Source of the DNA: a candidate division Zixibacteria bacterium CG_4_9_14_3_um_filter_46_8
Lineage (GTDB): Bacteria > Zixibacteria > MSB-5A5 > UM-FILTER-46-8
DNA length: 43,507 nt
Direction of reading: 5' to 3'
Assembly (NCBI GenBank): GCA_002791595.1
Contig: PFXJ01000128.1
Coordinates: 26,365-69,871, forward strand
Part shown: positions 8,361 to 17,588 of the stretch, one piece after another
Numbering within the stretch: position 1 is the stretch's first letter
Layout of the letters: each line of letters opens with the position of its first letter
Position numbers and translations under genes: made by a program
The notes under the pieces: model-generated
What the model was told of the DNA's origin: nothing
Seen by the model: the letters and a program-made list of their open reading frames with translations, nothing else
The model's database searches: none

Positions 8361-11300
8361 ATGACTAAGCGGTCGCTTGATTTGATCCTTCATAAATATT
8401 TCCAATTTGGGTTTCATCTCTCCCGTAGTACCTGGGATTGGCTTGAAATTAGCACATTGATAAGCTCGCCAGATAAGGCTGGTGCATCCTCTGAAGCTTA
8501 TTCTATCCGGCAATTGGCTGACCGGTTTAATGAGAGGTGTTCCGGCAATTCGCGCTGGATGGAACATATTAAGGCCGGACAGTTTATTTCGGTGGGCGTG
8601 ATCATTGATGTCCTCCGCTATCTAATCATTTTATATAGCCGCGATGAGAATCCCGGAGTCATTCCGAGAGGACTGGATTGGGTTATCTCACAGCGAGGCC
8701 AGACGATTGCTAAACAACCACCGATCTCGTTTGTTAATCTCTTTCCCCCCCTGCCAGTTATGAGGGGTGAATTGACTGAGAAGGAATTTCTGCAAAATTT
8801 TTCGGGAACACCCGATAATCAGGAAACCGTCGTTGATGAGATTATCTTGCTTTATATCTCGATGCTGAACCCGGCCTTCAAACCATTCCAGATTCTTTTT
8901 GATGACAATGACCTGAAAAGACAATCGCCTTACATACCTCTCGTTATCAATCTTGAAAGCTTTTTCAGCGGGCAACCCGCTTTCAGACCATTAGGAATGA
9001 CTTTATTCCAATGCCTGCGAGCACCCATTCTGGCATCTCCGGATTCCCTCGAAGGACAGTTGAATTACATAAAAAAACACTGGAGCAAATTCCTTCCCGA
9101 CGACTTACTTGACCGGCTATTATTGGCGGCGGACATAATCAAAGAGGAACAGCGGCAACGCGGTTTAGGCCCCGGACCGAATTTGGCCCTGCAATTTGCC
9201 ACGCATTCTCTTCCCGATGATTACAATTATTCCGAATCTGCCCGCTTCAGCCGAGATGCAGACTGGATGTCAAATGTAGTTCTGATTGCAAAATCAGTTT
9301 ATGTCTGGCTGGATCAGTTATCAAAAAAATACCGGCGCCATATCAAATTCTTAAGCGAGATACCGGACGAGGAACTCGACTTGCTGGCACGATGGGGTTT
9401 CACCGGCTTATGGCTGATCGGCATTTGGGAGCGCTCCCCAGCATCACAAAAGATTAAGCAGATTATGGGGAATCCTGAGGCGGCGCCTTCCGCTTATTCT
9501 CTCTATGATTATGTTATCGCCGAAGACCTTGGCGGCGAGACCGGATTTCAAAATCTTCGAGAAAGGGCATGGCATCGAGGCATCAGGCTGGCCAGCGATA
9601 TGGTTCCTAACCACATGGGCATTTATTCCAAATGGGTTATTGAACATCCAAATTGGTTTATCCAGTTGAATTATCCTCCATATCCAAGCTACCAATTCAA
9701 CGGGGTTGACCTCTCGTGGGACTCGCGCATCACTCTTCAAATCGAAGATGGTTACTGGGACAGACGTGATGCGGCAGTGGTCTTCAAGCGCATCGACAAA
9801 TGGACAGGCGACGTGAGATATATATATCATGGAAATGATGGCACGAGTATGCCTTGGAATGATACCGCCCAGCTTAATTTCACCATGCCGGAGGTTCGAG
9901 AGGCAGTGATTCAAACCATCCTCCATGTGGCGCGCCAGACGCCGATAATCCGATTCGATGCCGCTATGACTCTGGCAAAAAAGCATTATCAGCGTTTATG
10001 GTTCCCTCCGCATGGGCATGGAGGGGCGATTCCTTCGCGTGCCGAACACGGCTTGAGCCGCACTGATTTTGATGCGATTTTCCCCGTTGAATTCTGGCGG
10101 GAGGTTGTTGATCGTGTCGCCGCGGAAGCGCCGGACACCTTACTTTTGGCGGAAGCCTTCTGGTTGATGGAAGGTTATTTCGTCCGGACCCTGGGGATGC
10201 ATAGGGTCTATAATAGCGCTTTTATGAATATGCTTAAAATGGAGGACAATGGCAAATATCGCACAACCGTAAGGAATGTCCTTGAATTCAGCCCGGAGGT
10301 CCTCAAAAGATTTGTTAATTTTATGAACAATCCTGATGAATTGACTGCCCTTGAGCAATTTGGCAAGGGCGACAAGTATTTCGGGGCTGCTATAATGATG
10401 GTGACGATGCCCGGATTGCCTATGTTTGGTCACGGGCAGATCGAAGGCTTTGCGGAGAAATATGGGATGGAATACCGCAAAGCATATTGGGATGAGCCGG
10501 TGGATCAGGATTTGGTGCGGCGCCATGAATCGGAAATTTTCCCGCTGATGCGACGACGCCGTCTATTCAGCGGCGCCCAAAATTTCGCCTTTTATGATTT
10601 TATCACCCCGGAAGGCTGGGTGGATGAGAATGTCTTTGCCTACTCCAACCGTGCCGATGACGAACGCGCCATCATTATCTACAACAACGCTTACAACACT
10701 ACTCGCGGACGGATTCATACTTCCACTCCGATCAATATCGGAAGCGATGCCAATGACTTTCTGGTTCGTAGAACCCTTGCCGATGCTTTAGGACTTAACA
10801 CCGAAGAGCGTTATTTCTACACATTTCGGGATTACAGGACCCGCCTTGAGTACGTCAGAGCCGGCAAACAAATCGCTGATGAAGGCCTCTATGCCGTGAT
10901 GAATGCTTATCAATATCATGCCTTCCTCGACTTCAGAGAGATTTTCGACTCGGATGGATCCTGGGGAAAATTATCCGGGATGCTGAATGGCCGCGGGGTC
11001 GAAAACCTCGAGGAAACCTATCAAAAGATGCAACTTGACCCCATTCTCATTCCATTCCGCGAAGTGTTGAATGCCGATTTGCTCCGTTCCTTGACAGCAA
11101 ATAAACAGGAGGCACAAGCAAGCTTCAATGAAAAGACACTGCGCTTTTTTGTCGCAGTCAGAGGATTTGCAGGAAAAGGTGCAGATCCTGAGATGGCTCT
11201 TAGGAATATTATCGATGAAATGGATGCTCTTCCGATTGAAATTAAGACCAATAAATATCATGCTAATGAGAGGCTGACTGCCGAATTCCTTTCACAGATC

Positions 11301-11846
11301 AGCCGGGGACAATATTCATCTCTGATTCCCGTAGCATACTCCTGGATTATTGTTCACCAATTGGGTCAATTTCTGTCAACGGTGGATACTGCCAGCCCTG
11401 AAGTCCTATGTGGTTTTCATCTCGAAAATTGGATGTTAAGAAAAACTATCTCCGAATTTCTCGCGGGCTATTATGGCGATAATGGTTTAGCACATTTCGA
11501 TGCACTTCTTGTCTCAATTTTGGCTTCGCATCGCAATTTACTCCTGCCTTCTCCCGATTCAACTCTGTCTAAAGACTTCAAGGCACTTTCCGAGAACTCC
11601 TACGCTATAGAATTTCTCCAAATAAACCGACACCAAGAAACTCTGTGGCTGAATAGGGAACAGCTTGAGAAGCTAATCAATGCTCTTCTTCTTGTCACTT
11701 ATATACAACTCCGAGTACGGGGAAATCTCAATGATGCCGCTTTGAAAGCTCCGGTGCAGGCGGCCCGGAAGATAATCGCCGCCGCCAAAGATGCTTCATA
11801 CCAAGTCGGGAGAACTATCGAGTTGCTGTCGCTATCAAGGAAATGA
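8361..11846 (+). CDS. Large cytoplasmic alpha-amylase family (GH13) protein, 1161 residues
   Basis: The central third is a GH13 (beta/alpha)8 barrel: region I DMVPNHMG (from Asp413), nucleophile Asp533 in RFDAAMTLAK, acid/base Glu598 in LLLAEAFW, and the third aspartate as NNPDE (Asp659) instead of the usual NHDE. It also has GLWLIGIWERSPAS before region I and GLPMFGHGQIEGFAEKYGMEY after the third aspartate, where amylases have the G-x-P-x-x-YGxE type motif. Flanking it are about 350 N-terminal and 400 C-terminal residues, mostly helical-looking, that I cannot assign. No signal peptide is present, so it should act in the cytoplasm, for instance on glycogen or malto-oligosaccharides as hydrolase or transglycosylase. 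It has a 145-nt upstream gap and converges with the protease gene only 38 nt downstream. Confidence 0.78.
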   Translation: MTKRSLDLILHKYFQFGFHLSRSTWDWLEISTLISSPDKAGASSEAYSIRQLADRFNERCSGNSRWMEHIKAGQFISVGVIIDVLRYLIILYSRDENPGVIPRGLDWVISQRGQTIAKQPPISFVNLFPPLPVMRGELTEKEFLQNFSGTPDNQETVVDEIILLYISMLNPAFKPFQILFDDNDLKRQSPYIPLVINLESFFSGQPAFRPLGMTLFQCLRAPILASPDSLEGQLNYIKKHWSKFLPDDLLDRLLLAADIIKEEQRQRGLGPGPNLALQFATHSLPDDYNYSESARFSRDADWMSNVVLIAKSVYVWLDQLSKKYRRHIKFLSEIPDEELDLLARWGFTGLWLIGIWERSPASQKIKQIMGNPEAAPSAYSLYDYVIAEDLGGETGFQNLRERAWHRGIRLASDMVPNHMGIYSKWVIEHPNWFIQLNYPPYPSYQFNGVDLSWDSRITLQIEDGYWDRRDAAVVFKRIDKWTGDVRYIYHGNDGTSMPWNDTAQLNFTMPEVREAVIQTILHVARQTPIIRFDAAMTLAKKHYQRLWFPPHGHGGAIPSRAEHGLSRTDFDAIFPVEFWREVVDRVAAEAPDTLLLAEAFWLMEGYFVRTLGMHRVYNSAFMNMLKMEDNGKYRTTVRNVLEFSPEVLKRFVNFMNNPDELTALEQFGKGDKYFGAAIMMVTMPGLPMFGHGQIEGFAEKYGMEYRKAYWDEPVDQDLVRRHESEIFPLMRRRRLFSGAQNFAFYDFITPEGWVDENVFAYSNRADDERAIIIYNNAYNTTRGRIHTSTPINIGSDANDFLVRRTLADALGLNTEERYFYTFRDYRTRLEYVRAGKQIADEGLYAVMNAYQYHAFLDFREIFDSDGSWGKLSGMLNGRGVENLEETYQKMQLDPILIPFREVLNADLLRSLTANKQEAQASFNEKTLRFFVAVRGFAGKGADPEMALRNIIDEMDALPIEIKTNKYHANERLTAEFLSQISRGQYSSLIPVAYSWIIVHQLGQFLSTVDTASPEVLCGFHLENWMLRKTISEFLAGYYGDNGLAHFDALLVSILASHRNLLLPSPDSTLSKDFKALSENSYAIEFLQINRHQETLWLNREQLEKLINALLLVTYIQLRVRGNLNDAALKAPVQAARKIIAAAKDASYQVGRTIELLSLSRK

Positions 11847-11884
11847 CTGTTGCATTTTCACTGCAATTCAACGTATCCGATAAT

Positions 11885-13663
11885 TTACTTAAGTATTATC
11901 ATTCGATGGCAGGCGATGCTTCTTTTGGTTTCCATGCGAAGGAAATAAAATCCCGAGGAAACCTCATTCCCTCCATCATCGGCGCCATTCCATATAATCT
12001 GATGTCTGCCTGATTCCAATCTACCCTCGAAGAGATTAGCAATCCTTGCGCCAAGGATGTTATAAATTGAGACGCCTATCCAGCAATCCCTTTCAAGCTG
12101 GAAATTTATGGACGTGAAGGCATTAAACGGGTTAGGAGAGTTGTTAAGAATTGCAATATCTTCCGGATAGTTACCTCTATCTCCCATGTCCTCTGATACC
12201 TCAGAGGTGGTGAGCAAATAATCTAAGGCGGCGGGAATATCGATTATCCCATATCCATAGTCATAATCGGGCCCGGTCAAGCCTAAATCTTGTGAGGAAG
12301 CCATCAAGGCAGTTTTTATCTCGTCAACAGTTGCTTTCGGCTTCGCCTGACGCAATATGGCAACCGCCCCGGCCACGTGCGGTGCCGCCATGGAAGTGCC
12401 GCTCATATAGACATATTCTCCATCTTTGAATGATGACCTAACGCCAACCCCGGGAGCAACCACCTGCGGCTTCAATGAAACGCCATCGCATCCTGATGGT
12501 CCCCTGCTGGAAAAATTTGCAATACAGAAGCTCTCATCACTTCCATCAATCGCTCCCACGGCAAAACTATTGGTTGGAGAATTTGCCCGATCCGCAGGAC
12601 TTCTCAACGATTGAGAAGATGGCCCCTCATTCCCTGCGGCAAATATACATACTATGCCCAGCGCCTCGCAATTGTCAATCACCTCCCAGAATGATCCATC
12701 ACATTCCGGACGGTAGCCGCGAGGAATTCCCCAAGAATTGTTGATGACATCGGGAAGGTCGCTGACCGTTTCCGGATTATCGTCAGGGTCAGCCGCCCAT
12801 TGGAACGACGATATTATATCGGACATAGTCCTGTCGATTAATCCACCGCGATCGATTGCTGCCGCCGCAATCCACTGAGCGCCCGGAGCCACTCCGACGG
12901 TATCAGAGTCGTCCGATCCCAGCATAATGCCCATAGTATGAGTACCATGCCCGGCGATGTCAGTCGGAGATGCGGTATGCGTATAAGGGTCGTACCAGCA
13001 TTGCTCCAGAGGATAGCCTTGATTCCCCCTGAATTTTGATGATAGTGCCGGATGAAAGCCATCCACGCCAGTATCAATATTGCACACAATTCTGCCAGTG
13101 CCATCAAATCCCATCGCCCAGGCATCCCTTGCACCAATTGCTTCCAGCCCCGGCTCTAAGCCATCCTCGTCGGCAGGTGCCGCTTGAATCATCTCCGGCT
13201 CTATCAGTTGGATCGGGGAATCCAAAATGACTGACTTGACCGCAGGTTGCAAGCTCAAGGCGATAATTGCATCTTTTCGAGCTTCTGCCGAAGCCATTCC
13301 CGCAATCCAAAATACCTTGTAATTGCGGAGCAAGCCCTGACCTTGCAAATGGCGAATAGTGGAGTTTATTTTTAAGTCATTGTTTATTGCCTCTTGCTGT
13401 AATTTGGATATCAGAAATCGATGTTCTTCTGTAGGTTGCATTCTCCCTAAATATGTTAATTTGGACTTCCTCAAATCTGTCTCATGGTTATTGAACTGGA
13501 GTATGACCTTTATGAAGTCATCCTCACTAACATTAGCCAATCTTTCTGTCAAGGCGGATGGGATGACAGCGCTCGATTGCCCATTGCTTGCCGCCAACAT
13601 AGCAACCAGAATGAGAACGACACGGAGGCACGAATCCTGCGATATTTTTAATATTCGATGCAT
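11885..13663 (-). CDS. Secreted subtilisin-like serine protease (S8) with T9SS-type C-terminal domain
   Basis: A complete 592-residue preproprotein. Residues 1-30 form a signal peptide; about 35-155 look like an inhibitor/propeptide (ending with VKSVILDSP, as in fervidolysin-type prodomains). The S8 catalytic domain follows: Asp197 in NIDTGVDG, His239 in AGHGTHTMG, the oxyanion Asn345 in AAGNEGP, and Ser424 in SGTSMAAPHVAG. The C-terminus is a sorting domain starting at NNSPNPFN, with IYNILGARIANLF and ending CHRMIILK. The expected product is an extracellular or surface-attached peptidase exported by a type IX-like route. It reads toward the GH13 gene end-to-end and has its own upstream region, which also contains a gene remnant and hairpins. 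Confidence 0.93.
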   Translation of the reverse strand: MHRILKISQDSCLRVVLILVAMLAASNGQSSAVIPSALTERLANVSEDDFIKVILQFNNHETDLRKSKLTYLGRMQPTEEHRFLISKLQQEAINNDLKINSTIRHLQGQGLLRNYKVFWIAGMASAEARKDAIIALSLQPAVKSVILDSPIQLIEPEMIQAAPADEDGLEPGLEAIGARDAWAMGFDGTGRIVCNIDTGVDGFHPALSSKFRGNQGYPLEQCWYDPYTHTASPTDIAGHGTHTMGIMLGSDDSDTVGVAPGAQWIAAAAIDRGGLIDRTMSDIISSFQWAADPDDNPETVSDLPDVINNSWGIPRGYRPECDGSFWEVIDNCEALGIVCIFAAGNEGPSSQSLRSPADRANSPTNSFAVGAIDGSDESFCIANFSSRGPSGCDGVSLKPQVVAPGVGVRSSFKDGEYVYMSGTSMAAPHVAGAVAILRQAKPKATVDEIKTALMASSQDLGLTGPDYDYGYGIIDIPAALDYLLTTSEVSEDMGDRGNYPEDIAILNNSPNPFNAFTSINFQLERDCWIGVSIYNILGARIANLFEGRLESGRHQIIWNGADDGGNEVSSGFYFLRMETKRSIACHRMIILK

Positions 13664-13716
13664 ATTTAGATATAAAGCAAGGGCAATGCCATATCACTCC
13701 GAATAATACTAACCGT

Positions 13717-13746
13717 ATCATATTAATACATCATTAGTTACTGCAA
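13717..13746 (-). promoter_or_regulatory. Possible promoter of the S8 protease gene
   Basis: Read on the minus strand: TTGCAG (13746-13741), 18-nt spacer, TATGAT (13722-13717), ending about 54 nt before the ATG at 13663. The -35 match is only moderate and the region is AT-rich, so this is tentative. Confidence 0.3.
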
Positions 13747-13779
13747 CCGGCAATTCCAATTCACCCCGATTTCCGACTA

Positions 13780-13953
13780 TTAGGCAGTCGCTTGCACAAC
13801 TAACTTCTTTCTTTGCATATCAATAGTTATATGTTTGAAATCTATAGTTCCGTCAGGTTTTGTCTCCATATCAAATAGGGAGATGTTACCTGACCATTTA
13901 GTGAATGATGCCGTCAGGTCAGCCTCGGACCCATATTGAATGGTCAAGCCCAA
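13780..13953 (-). pseudogene. C-terminal remnant of an unidentified protein-coding gene
   Basis: Within the 478-nt gap between two protease genes, the minus strand has an open frame of 57 codons ending in TAA at 13782-13780. The translated stretch, including SEADLTASFTKWSGN, KPDGTIDFKHITIDM and QRKKLVVQATA, has the composition of a real beta-rich protein. There is no plausible start: the frame opens just after a stop codon, with only TTG codons and no ribosome-binding site, next to a cluster of hairpin repeats. I read it as the tail of a gene whose front was lost. FTKWSG followed by ITID is loosely reminiscent of YceI-type lipid-binding proteins, but this is too short to claim. Either side of the remnant I see only the repeats and the tentative promoter. 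Confidence 0.35.
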
Positions 13954-14000
13954 TTAGACATGATCTACGAAAACTTCCGGGTTGGTTTGGCAGGTCGTTC

Positions 14001-14099
14001 TCCCGATTTTATCGGGACGTCCGGATTGTCCCGCATGTCGACCCGCAGACAGGAATGTCTGCGCTACCAATAGTGGGGATATCCCGCTCTTGACGGGAT
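14001..14099. repeat. Cluster of three short perfect hairpins (REP-like)
   Basis: Three inverted repeats lie within 100 nt of non-coding DNA: TCCCGAT-TTT-ATCGGGA at 14001-14017, CGCAGACA-GGAA-TGTCTGCG at 14044-14063, and ATCCCG-N7-CGGGAT at 14081-14099. They lie downstream of nothing and upstream of the gene remnant on the minus strand, just past the 3' end of the M14 gene. None is followed by a T-run, so they do not look like intrinsic terminators; extragenic repeat elements are more likely. Confidence 0.6.
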
Positions 14100-14141
14100 G
14101 CACCCAATCTGGGAAGACACGCAGCTCCGCCCCTACGATTT

Positions 14142-16415
14142 CTATTTCAGCAATGTCATTCGCTTCGTGAAAACTCTACCTCCCGATTCCAGTCGATAGA
14201 AATAAATCCCGCTTGAATATCGCGGAGCATTCCAACTCACCTGATGCTTGCCCGCAGGAATATTTCCATCCACTAATGTAGCTACTTTTTCTCCTCTGAG
14301 ATTAAATACCTGTAATCTCACATTTGTCCGAATTGGGAGTTCGTATTTAATAATCGTTGTGGCATTGAAAGGATTGGGATAATTGGCGCGAAGAGCAAAT
14401 GCTCGTGGGATTTCGCTATCTGAATCATCAATACCGGTCAGCCTTACATTGGCAACCTCCAAATTCGAGTAAGAGCCCCATTGATTCTGGGCGTCTTTGG
14501 CGCGCACTTGATAATAATAATCACCGGTGCTTCGGCCATCTATCAAATAGGATGTTTGTGTGATATCGGATGCCAGGGAGATACTGTTTTCGAAGGCATC
14601 GACTGGGTAGAGCTGGTCGATATACATGCCGGCTTCCAGCGACCAGTTATCGGTTGCGTATAAGAATCTCAAAATGATGTCTTCCCCCACGAAATCGGCG
14701 AGGGGAAATTTAGCCACGACCCAGGCATTATTGGAACTGCCGGTTATGCCATTCCCCATATTACCGCCATTGGGATTATCATTGGTCGTGATATTTCCCT
14801 CCAGGTTGGTGAAAGCGATGCCGCCATCGGTGCTGGCTTGGACATAAGCATAATCGTAATCCGATTCAATATTGTACCAGGTATAGAATGAAATGGTATC
14901 GCCAATAATGACATGAATGGGAGTATTGAGGATGGCGGTGTAATGGGCGCTGTTTTCATATCCCGAATATAAACTATAGGAACCTTCATATTTGCGCTGG
15001 GTGGACCGGGACCAGCCATTCAAAGTCCAGTCGGCTTGGCTGGATTCAAATCCTTCAACAACCCGTTGATAACCAGTCTTTTCCACGATTTCATAAGCGG
15101 TGGCGGGGTTATCCGGATCGCTGTGACTCCAGGAAATAGTAAAGCTATCGGTAAGGATTTCACCGATTGGATTGAGGGTGGGCGGATTTGGCGGCATAAT
15201 TTGATAGGGATTATCTGAAATCTCCGCCAATATGAGAGCCAAATCCAGATTTTCCTGGTTTATTTCCTGAATGCGGCTGAGTTGAGGCCAAAAACCATCA
15301 TCTCCCCAGCCAACTTCAATGACGAAAGCAAAGATTTTGGGCTTATAAGTCCGATCGCCATATTGCCAATCGGTAGATTCACCGTTAGTTAAATACAGCA
15401 GTTCCGGGCCGCTTCCATAAGCATACCCATTCACCGATGTCATAGTATCTCCCATAGCCCGAAACAGAGGAAGATCCTCCGCAACTATCGACATATCATA
15501 CCCATAAGGATATAGGCAATCACCGGAGTAAGAATGAAAATTCAAGGCAGTGATAAAATGGCGGCTATTGATGAAATCTCTTAATGTTTGGGTTTCCGGC
15601 TCGGAAAACGCCTCGGTCCCCCGATATGTTTCATCATCTGGGTCTGGCGATGAGCCAATATCGTCATAGCCCCACATATAACCCCAATTCCGATTCAAAT
15701 CCACGCCGTATGAACCGCCTCCATTATTCCTCCTATTCTTGCGCCACATACCGCCGCCGTTGGGATCATTGATTCGATTATATTCATAGCCATCAGGGTT
15801 AATGAGCGGTATGAAATAGAATTCACGATTATCAATCAGGTCCGTTGCCAGCGGATCAGAGCCATAATTGTCGCACAAATATCTGATGAAATAGAGATTA
15901 AACAGCAACCCACCGGGTTCGCGTGCATGTATCAAGCCATTGACCATGATTTCGGGCTCATCTTCATCATCCCAGACATTGTCGGAGAGTTTGACCATAT
16001 ATATAGGGCGTCCCTCAATTGATGCCCCAATTGAATCGCGCATGCTGACTATGTTGGGGAAGAGGGAATTATATAAATCCAGCGAATCGTAGGCCTCATC
16101 CATCGTGGGATAGCCGCCCATCGAAAGCGCTTCGCCGTACCTGCTTTGGTAAAAAGCCGTCAAATCCTCATGGATGACAGAGTACTTCAAGCCTGCGAGA
16201 TCCAGCTTCTTCAAGTCCGAGTCATTGGCGACAATGTCGATATATTTCATCTCTGGATTCGCATAGGCCACATCGAGATTAAGCTCAATGACCTTGCCAA
16301 TATCGGCTTTTTGAGAAAGCTCAATCCTAATCTGCATTACTGCGCCAACCTGTGGAGTAGAAAGGATTGCCCCATTTAACATCATAACGAATGTTATCAG
16401 AATAGCTCTTTTCAT
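14142..16415 (-). CDS. Secreted M14 zinc carboxypeptidase with T9SS-type C-terminal domain
   Basis: I start at the ATG at 16415, preceded by AGAGGT, which gives 757 residues and the signal peptide MKRAILITFVMMLNGAILS. After a short N-terminal region, the M14 carboxypeptidase domain spans about 100-400: zinc ligands His163 and Glu166 in NGLIHAREPGG, INPDGYEYNR, VDLNRNWGY, third ligand His294 in ALNFHS, and catalytic Glu367 in FVIEVGWGDDG. A fibronectin-like segment, a jelly-roll/MAM-like region of about 170 residues (VEGFESSQADWTLNGWS, YIDQLYPV), and a second part of the Fn3 domain follow. The C-terminal sorting domain starts at ANYPNPFN and ends MTLLK. The expected role is extracellular trimming of C-terminal residues from peptides, complementing the nearby S8 protease. 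Confidence 0.93.
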   Translation of the reverse strand: MKRAILITFVMMLNGAILSTPQVGAVMQIRIELSQKADIGKVIELNLDVAYANPEMKYIDIVANDSDLKKLDLAGLKYSVIHEDLTAFYQSRYGEALSMGGYPTMDEAYDSLDLYNSLFPNIVSMRDSIGASIEGRPIYMVKLSDNVWDDEDEPEIMVNGLIHAREPGGLLFNLYFIRYLCDNYGSDPLATDLIDNREFYFIPLINPDGYEYNRINDPNGGGMWRKNRRNNGGGSYGVDLNRNWGYMWGYDDIGSSPDPDDETYRGTEAFSEPETQTLRDFINSRHFITALNFHSYSGDCLYPYGYDMSIVAEDLPLFRAMGDTMTSVNGYAYGSGPELLYLTNGESTDWQYGDRTYKPKIFAFVIEVGWGDDGFWPQLSRIQEINQENLDLALILAEISDNPYQIMPPNPPTLNPIGEILTDSFTISWSHSDPDNPATAYEIVEKTGYQRVVEGFESSQADWTLNGWSRSTQRKYEGSYSLYSGYENSAHYTAILNTPIHVIIGDTISFYTWYNIESDYDYAYVQASTDGGIAFTNLEGNITTNDNPNGGNMGNGITGSSNNAWVVAKFPLADFVGEDIILRFLYATDNWSLEAGMYIDQLYPVDAFENSISLASDITQTSYLIDGRSTGDYYYQVRAKDAQNQWGSYSNLEVANVRLTGIDDSDSEIPRAFALRANYPNPFNATTIIKYELPIRTNVRLQVFNLRGEKVATLVDGNIPAGKHQVSWNAPRYSSGIYFYRLESGGRVFTKRMTLLK

Positions 16416-16454
16416 AGTGAACCTCTTTATTATCGTGATAGCTACCAAAGAGCA

Positions 16455-16482
16455 AATATAAATATAAATTTGATGTTGTCAA
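16455..16482 (-). promoter_or_regulatory. Strong sigma70-like promoter of the M14 gene
   Basis: On the minus strand: TTGACA (16482-16477), a 16-nt spacer and TATATT (16460-16455), about 40 nt before the ATG at 16415. It has both elements and spacing of the PorU operon promoter. It lies between the terminator of the upstream small gene and the M14 start, so it should make the M14 gene an independent unit. Confidence 0.55.
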
Positions 16483-16503
16483 ACATTATAAGGATTGGCT
16501 GGT

Positions 16504-16532
16504 AATAAAAAAAGCGGGGCAGGTATGCCCCG
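16504..16532 (-). terminator. Rho-independent terminator of the RNase H-like gene
   Basis: In the minus-strand transcript, a CGGGGC-N6-GCCCCG hairpin (16532-16515) is followed by a U-rich tail (complement of the A-run at 16504-16513). It sits 31 nt past the stop of the small gene that ends at 16564. Stem, loop and tail are all as expected for an intrinsic terminator. Confidence 0.75.
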
Positions 16533-16563
16533 TTGCATTAGCGGATCTTTCTATAATCCTCCA

Positions 16564-16947
16564 TCAGTTGACTGTAATGTTGCCCAGCGCAGGATTATCT
16601 CCTTTGGAAATCCAATTCAATGTATAAGGAATTTTCTTTTTGTAGCTCAAAGCCATATTTCGGAACGGCTCCAATTCCCTGTCAGCAGAAAGCTTCATAT
16701 TAACCTGATGCACCATGGCAAAGCTGTCCGAGAATATTTCTAAATTCTTGTTTTGAAAAAGCTGAGGATTCAGATCGACAAACTCCAGCAATGCCAATAA
16801 GCTGGTATATTCGCATTCCTCAGGTTTGCCACTGAATGCGGCTTTGAAGGCAATGCCGATATCGGGTATTGTGAAGCATACATAACCGGCGCCATTCTGG
16901 TTATCTTTCTGAATCTCCCCTGGGTTACCGTAGCAAAAGCACCGCAT
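16564..16947 (-). CDS. Small RNase H-like fold protein, probably catalytically altered
   Basis: The ATG at 16947 has AAAGGAGC about six nt upstream and gives 127 residues; the longer in-frame extension lacks such a signal. The order of motifs follows type 1 RNase H: YGNPG at the N-terminus (compare DGASRGNPG), NGAGYV strand, Glu46 in ECEYTSLLALLEF, Asp74 in EIFSDSFAMVHQVN, and WISKGDNPALGNI near the end. However, the first catalytic aspartate is absent (Cys/Tyr stand at that position) and the last is uncertain, so hydrolysis of RNA:DNA hybrids may be lost. It is a monocistronic gene with its own terminator. Alternative: a related non-nuclease member of the fold. Assignment rests on motif order only. 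Confidence 0.5.
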   Translation of the reverse strand: MRCFCYGNPGEIQKDNQNGAGYVCFTIPDIGIAFKAAFSGKPEECEYTSLLALLEFVDLNPQLFQNKNLEIFSDSFAMVHQVNMKLSADRELEPFRNMALSYKKKIPYTLNWISKGDNPALGNITVN

Positions 16948-17444
16948 ATTTTGCTCCTTTATCTTTAGTTTAGATTTATTCCGAATTTGTTCCACTCTGC
17001 TAATTGAGCAATGCCTGTGCCTTTGAATGAAAAATCCTCAGAAGAAATTGCAGAAAAATCTCCCGATTTTGTTTTGCCCTAATTTTTTGATTGATAAGGG
17101 GTAATGATCCGATGATATGGGGATGTGCCAATATATATGATGAAGGGCCAATTATTCCGAGGATAACCATGATTGAGTTGATGCGCAGATTTGTGCAGGA
17201 ATATTCACACTCACCAATACCATTGGGGTAAAATGAAAATTACTTAGTCTTAGGAAATAAGTTCGGGAAATTTCGCAGAGAGCTTTTTTAAAAAACAGGG
17301 AACGCCCGCCGATCGGCCAAAGTTACTTAATGATATTACCGAAATAAATCAGCGAACAAACCATTTACTGAACCATATAATTACTAAATGCGCATATACA
17401 GGACTCTCCAGAAATCAGCCAAAAGACCGATCCGGAAATTTGAC

Positions 17445-17472
17445 TTGACAAAAATATTTTGATGTCTATATT
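17445..17472 (+). promoter_or_regulatory. Strong sigma70-like promoter of the PorU-PorV operon
   Basis: TTGACA at 17445-17450 (perfect consensus), 16-nt spacer, TATATT at 17467-17472. It lies about 180 nt before the PorU-like ATG, leaving a long untranslated leader that contains a short open frame. Same design as the M14 promoter. By-eye prediction. Confidence 0.55.
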
Positions 17473-17588
17473 TAAGCATTGCCTTAAAAGAGCAAAAAAT
17501 ATATAAAAGAGGAAACATTTATAGTCGAACAGTTAAAGGGTCTTAAGAATATTCAATAAACTACCGGAGAAGGAAGAACCGGCAAATT

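Noticed and set aside
9444-9986. 180-codon minus-strand open frame inside the GH13 gene
   Set aside because: It lies entirely opposite the catalytic barrel, whose motifs are intact, so it is a by-product of that codon use.
11847-11884. Possible bidirectional terminator between the GH13 and S8 genes
   Set aside because: Only a weak TTGCA/TGCAA pairing is present with no adjoining U-run on either strand.
17169-17231. 20-codon frame MIELMRRFVQEYSHSPIPLG in the 707-nt gap
   Set aside because: No convincing ribosome-binding site, no promoter near it and no similarity I recognise; likely chance.
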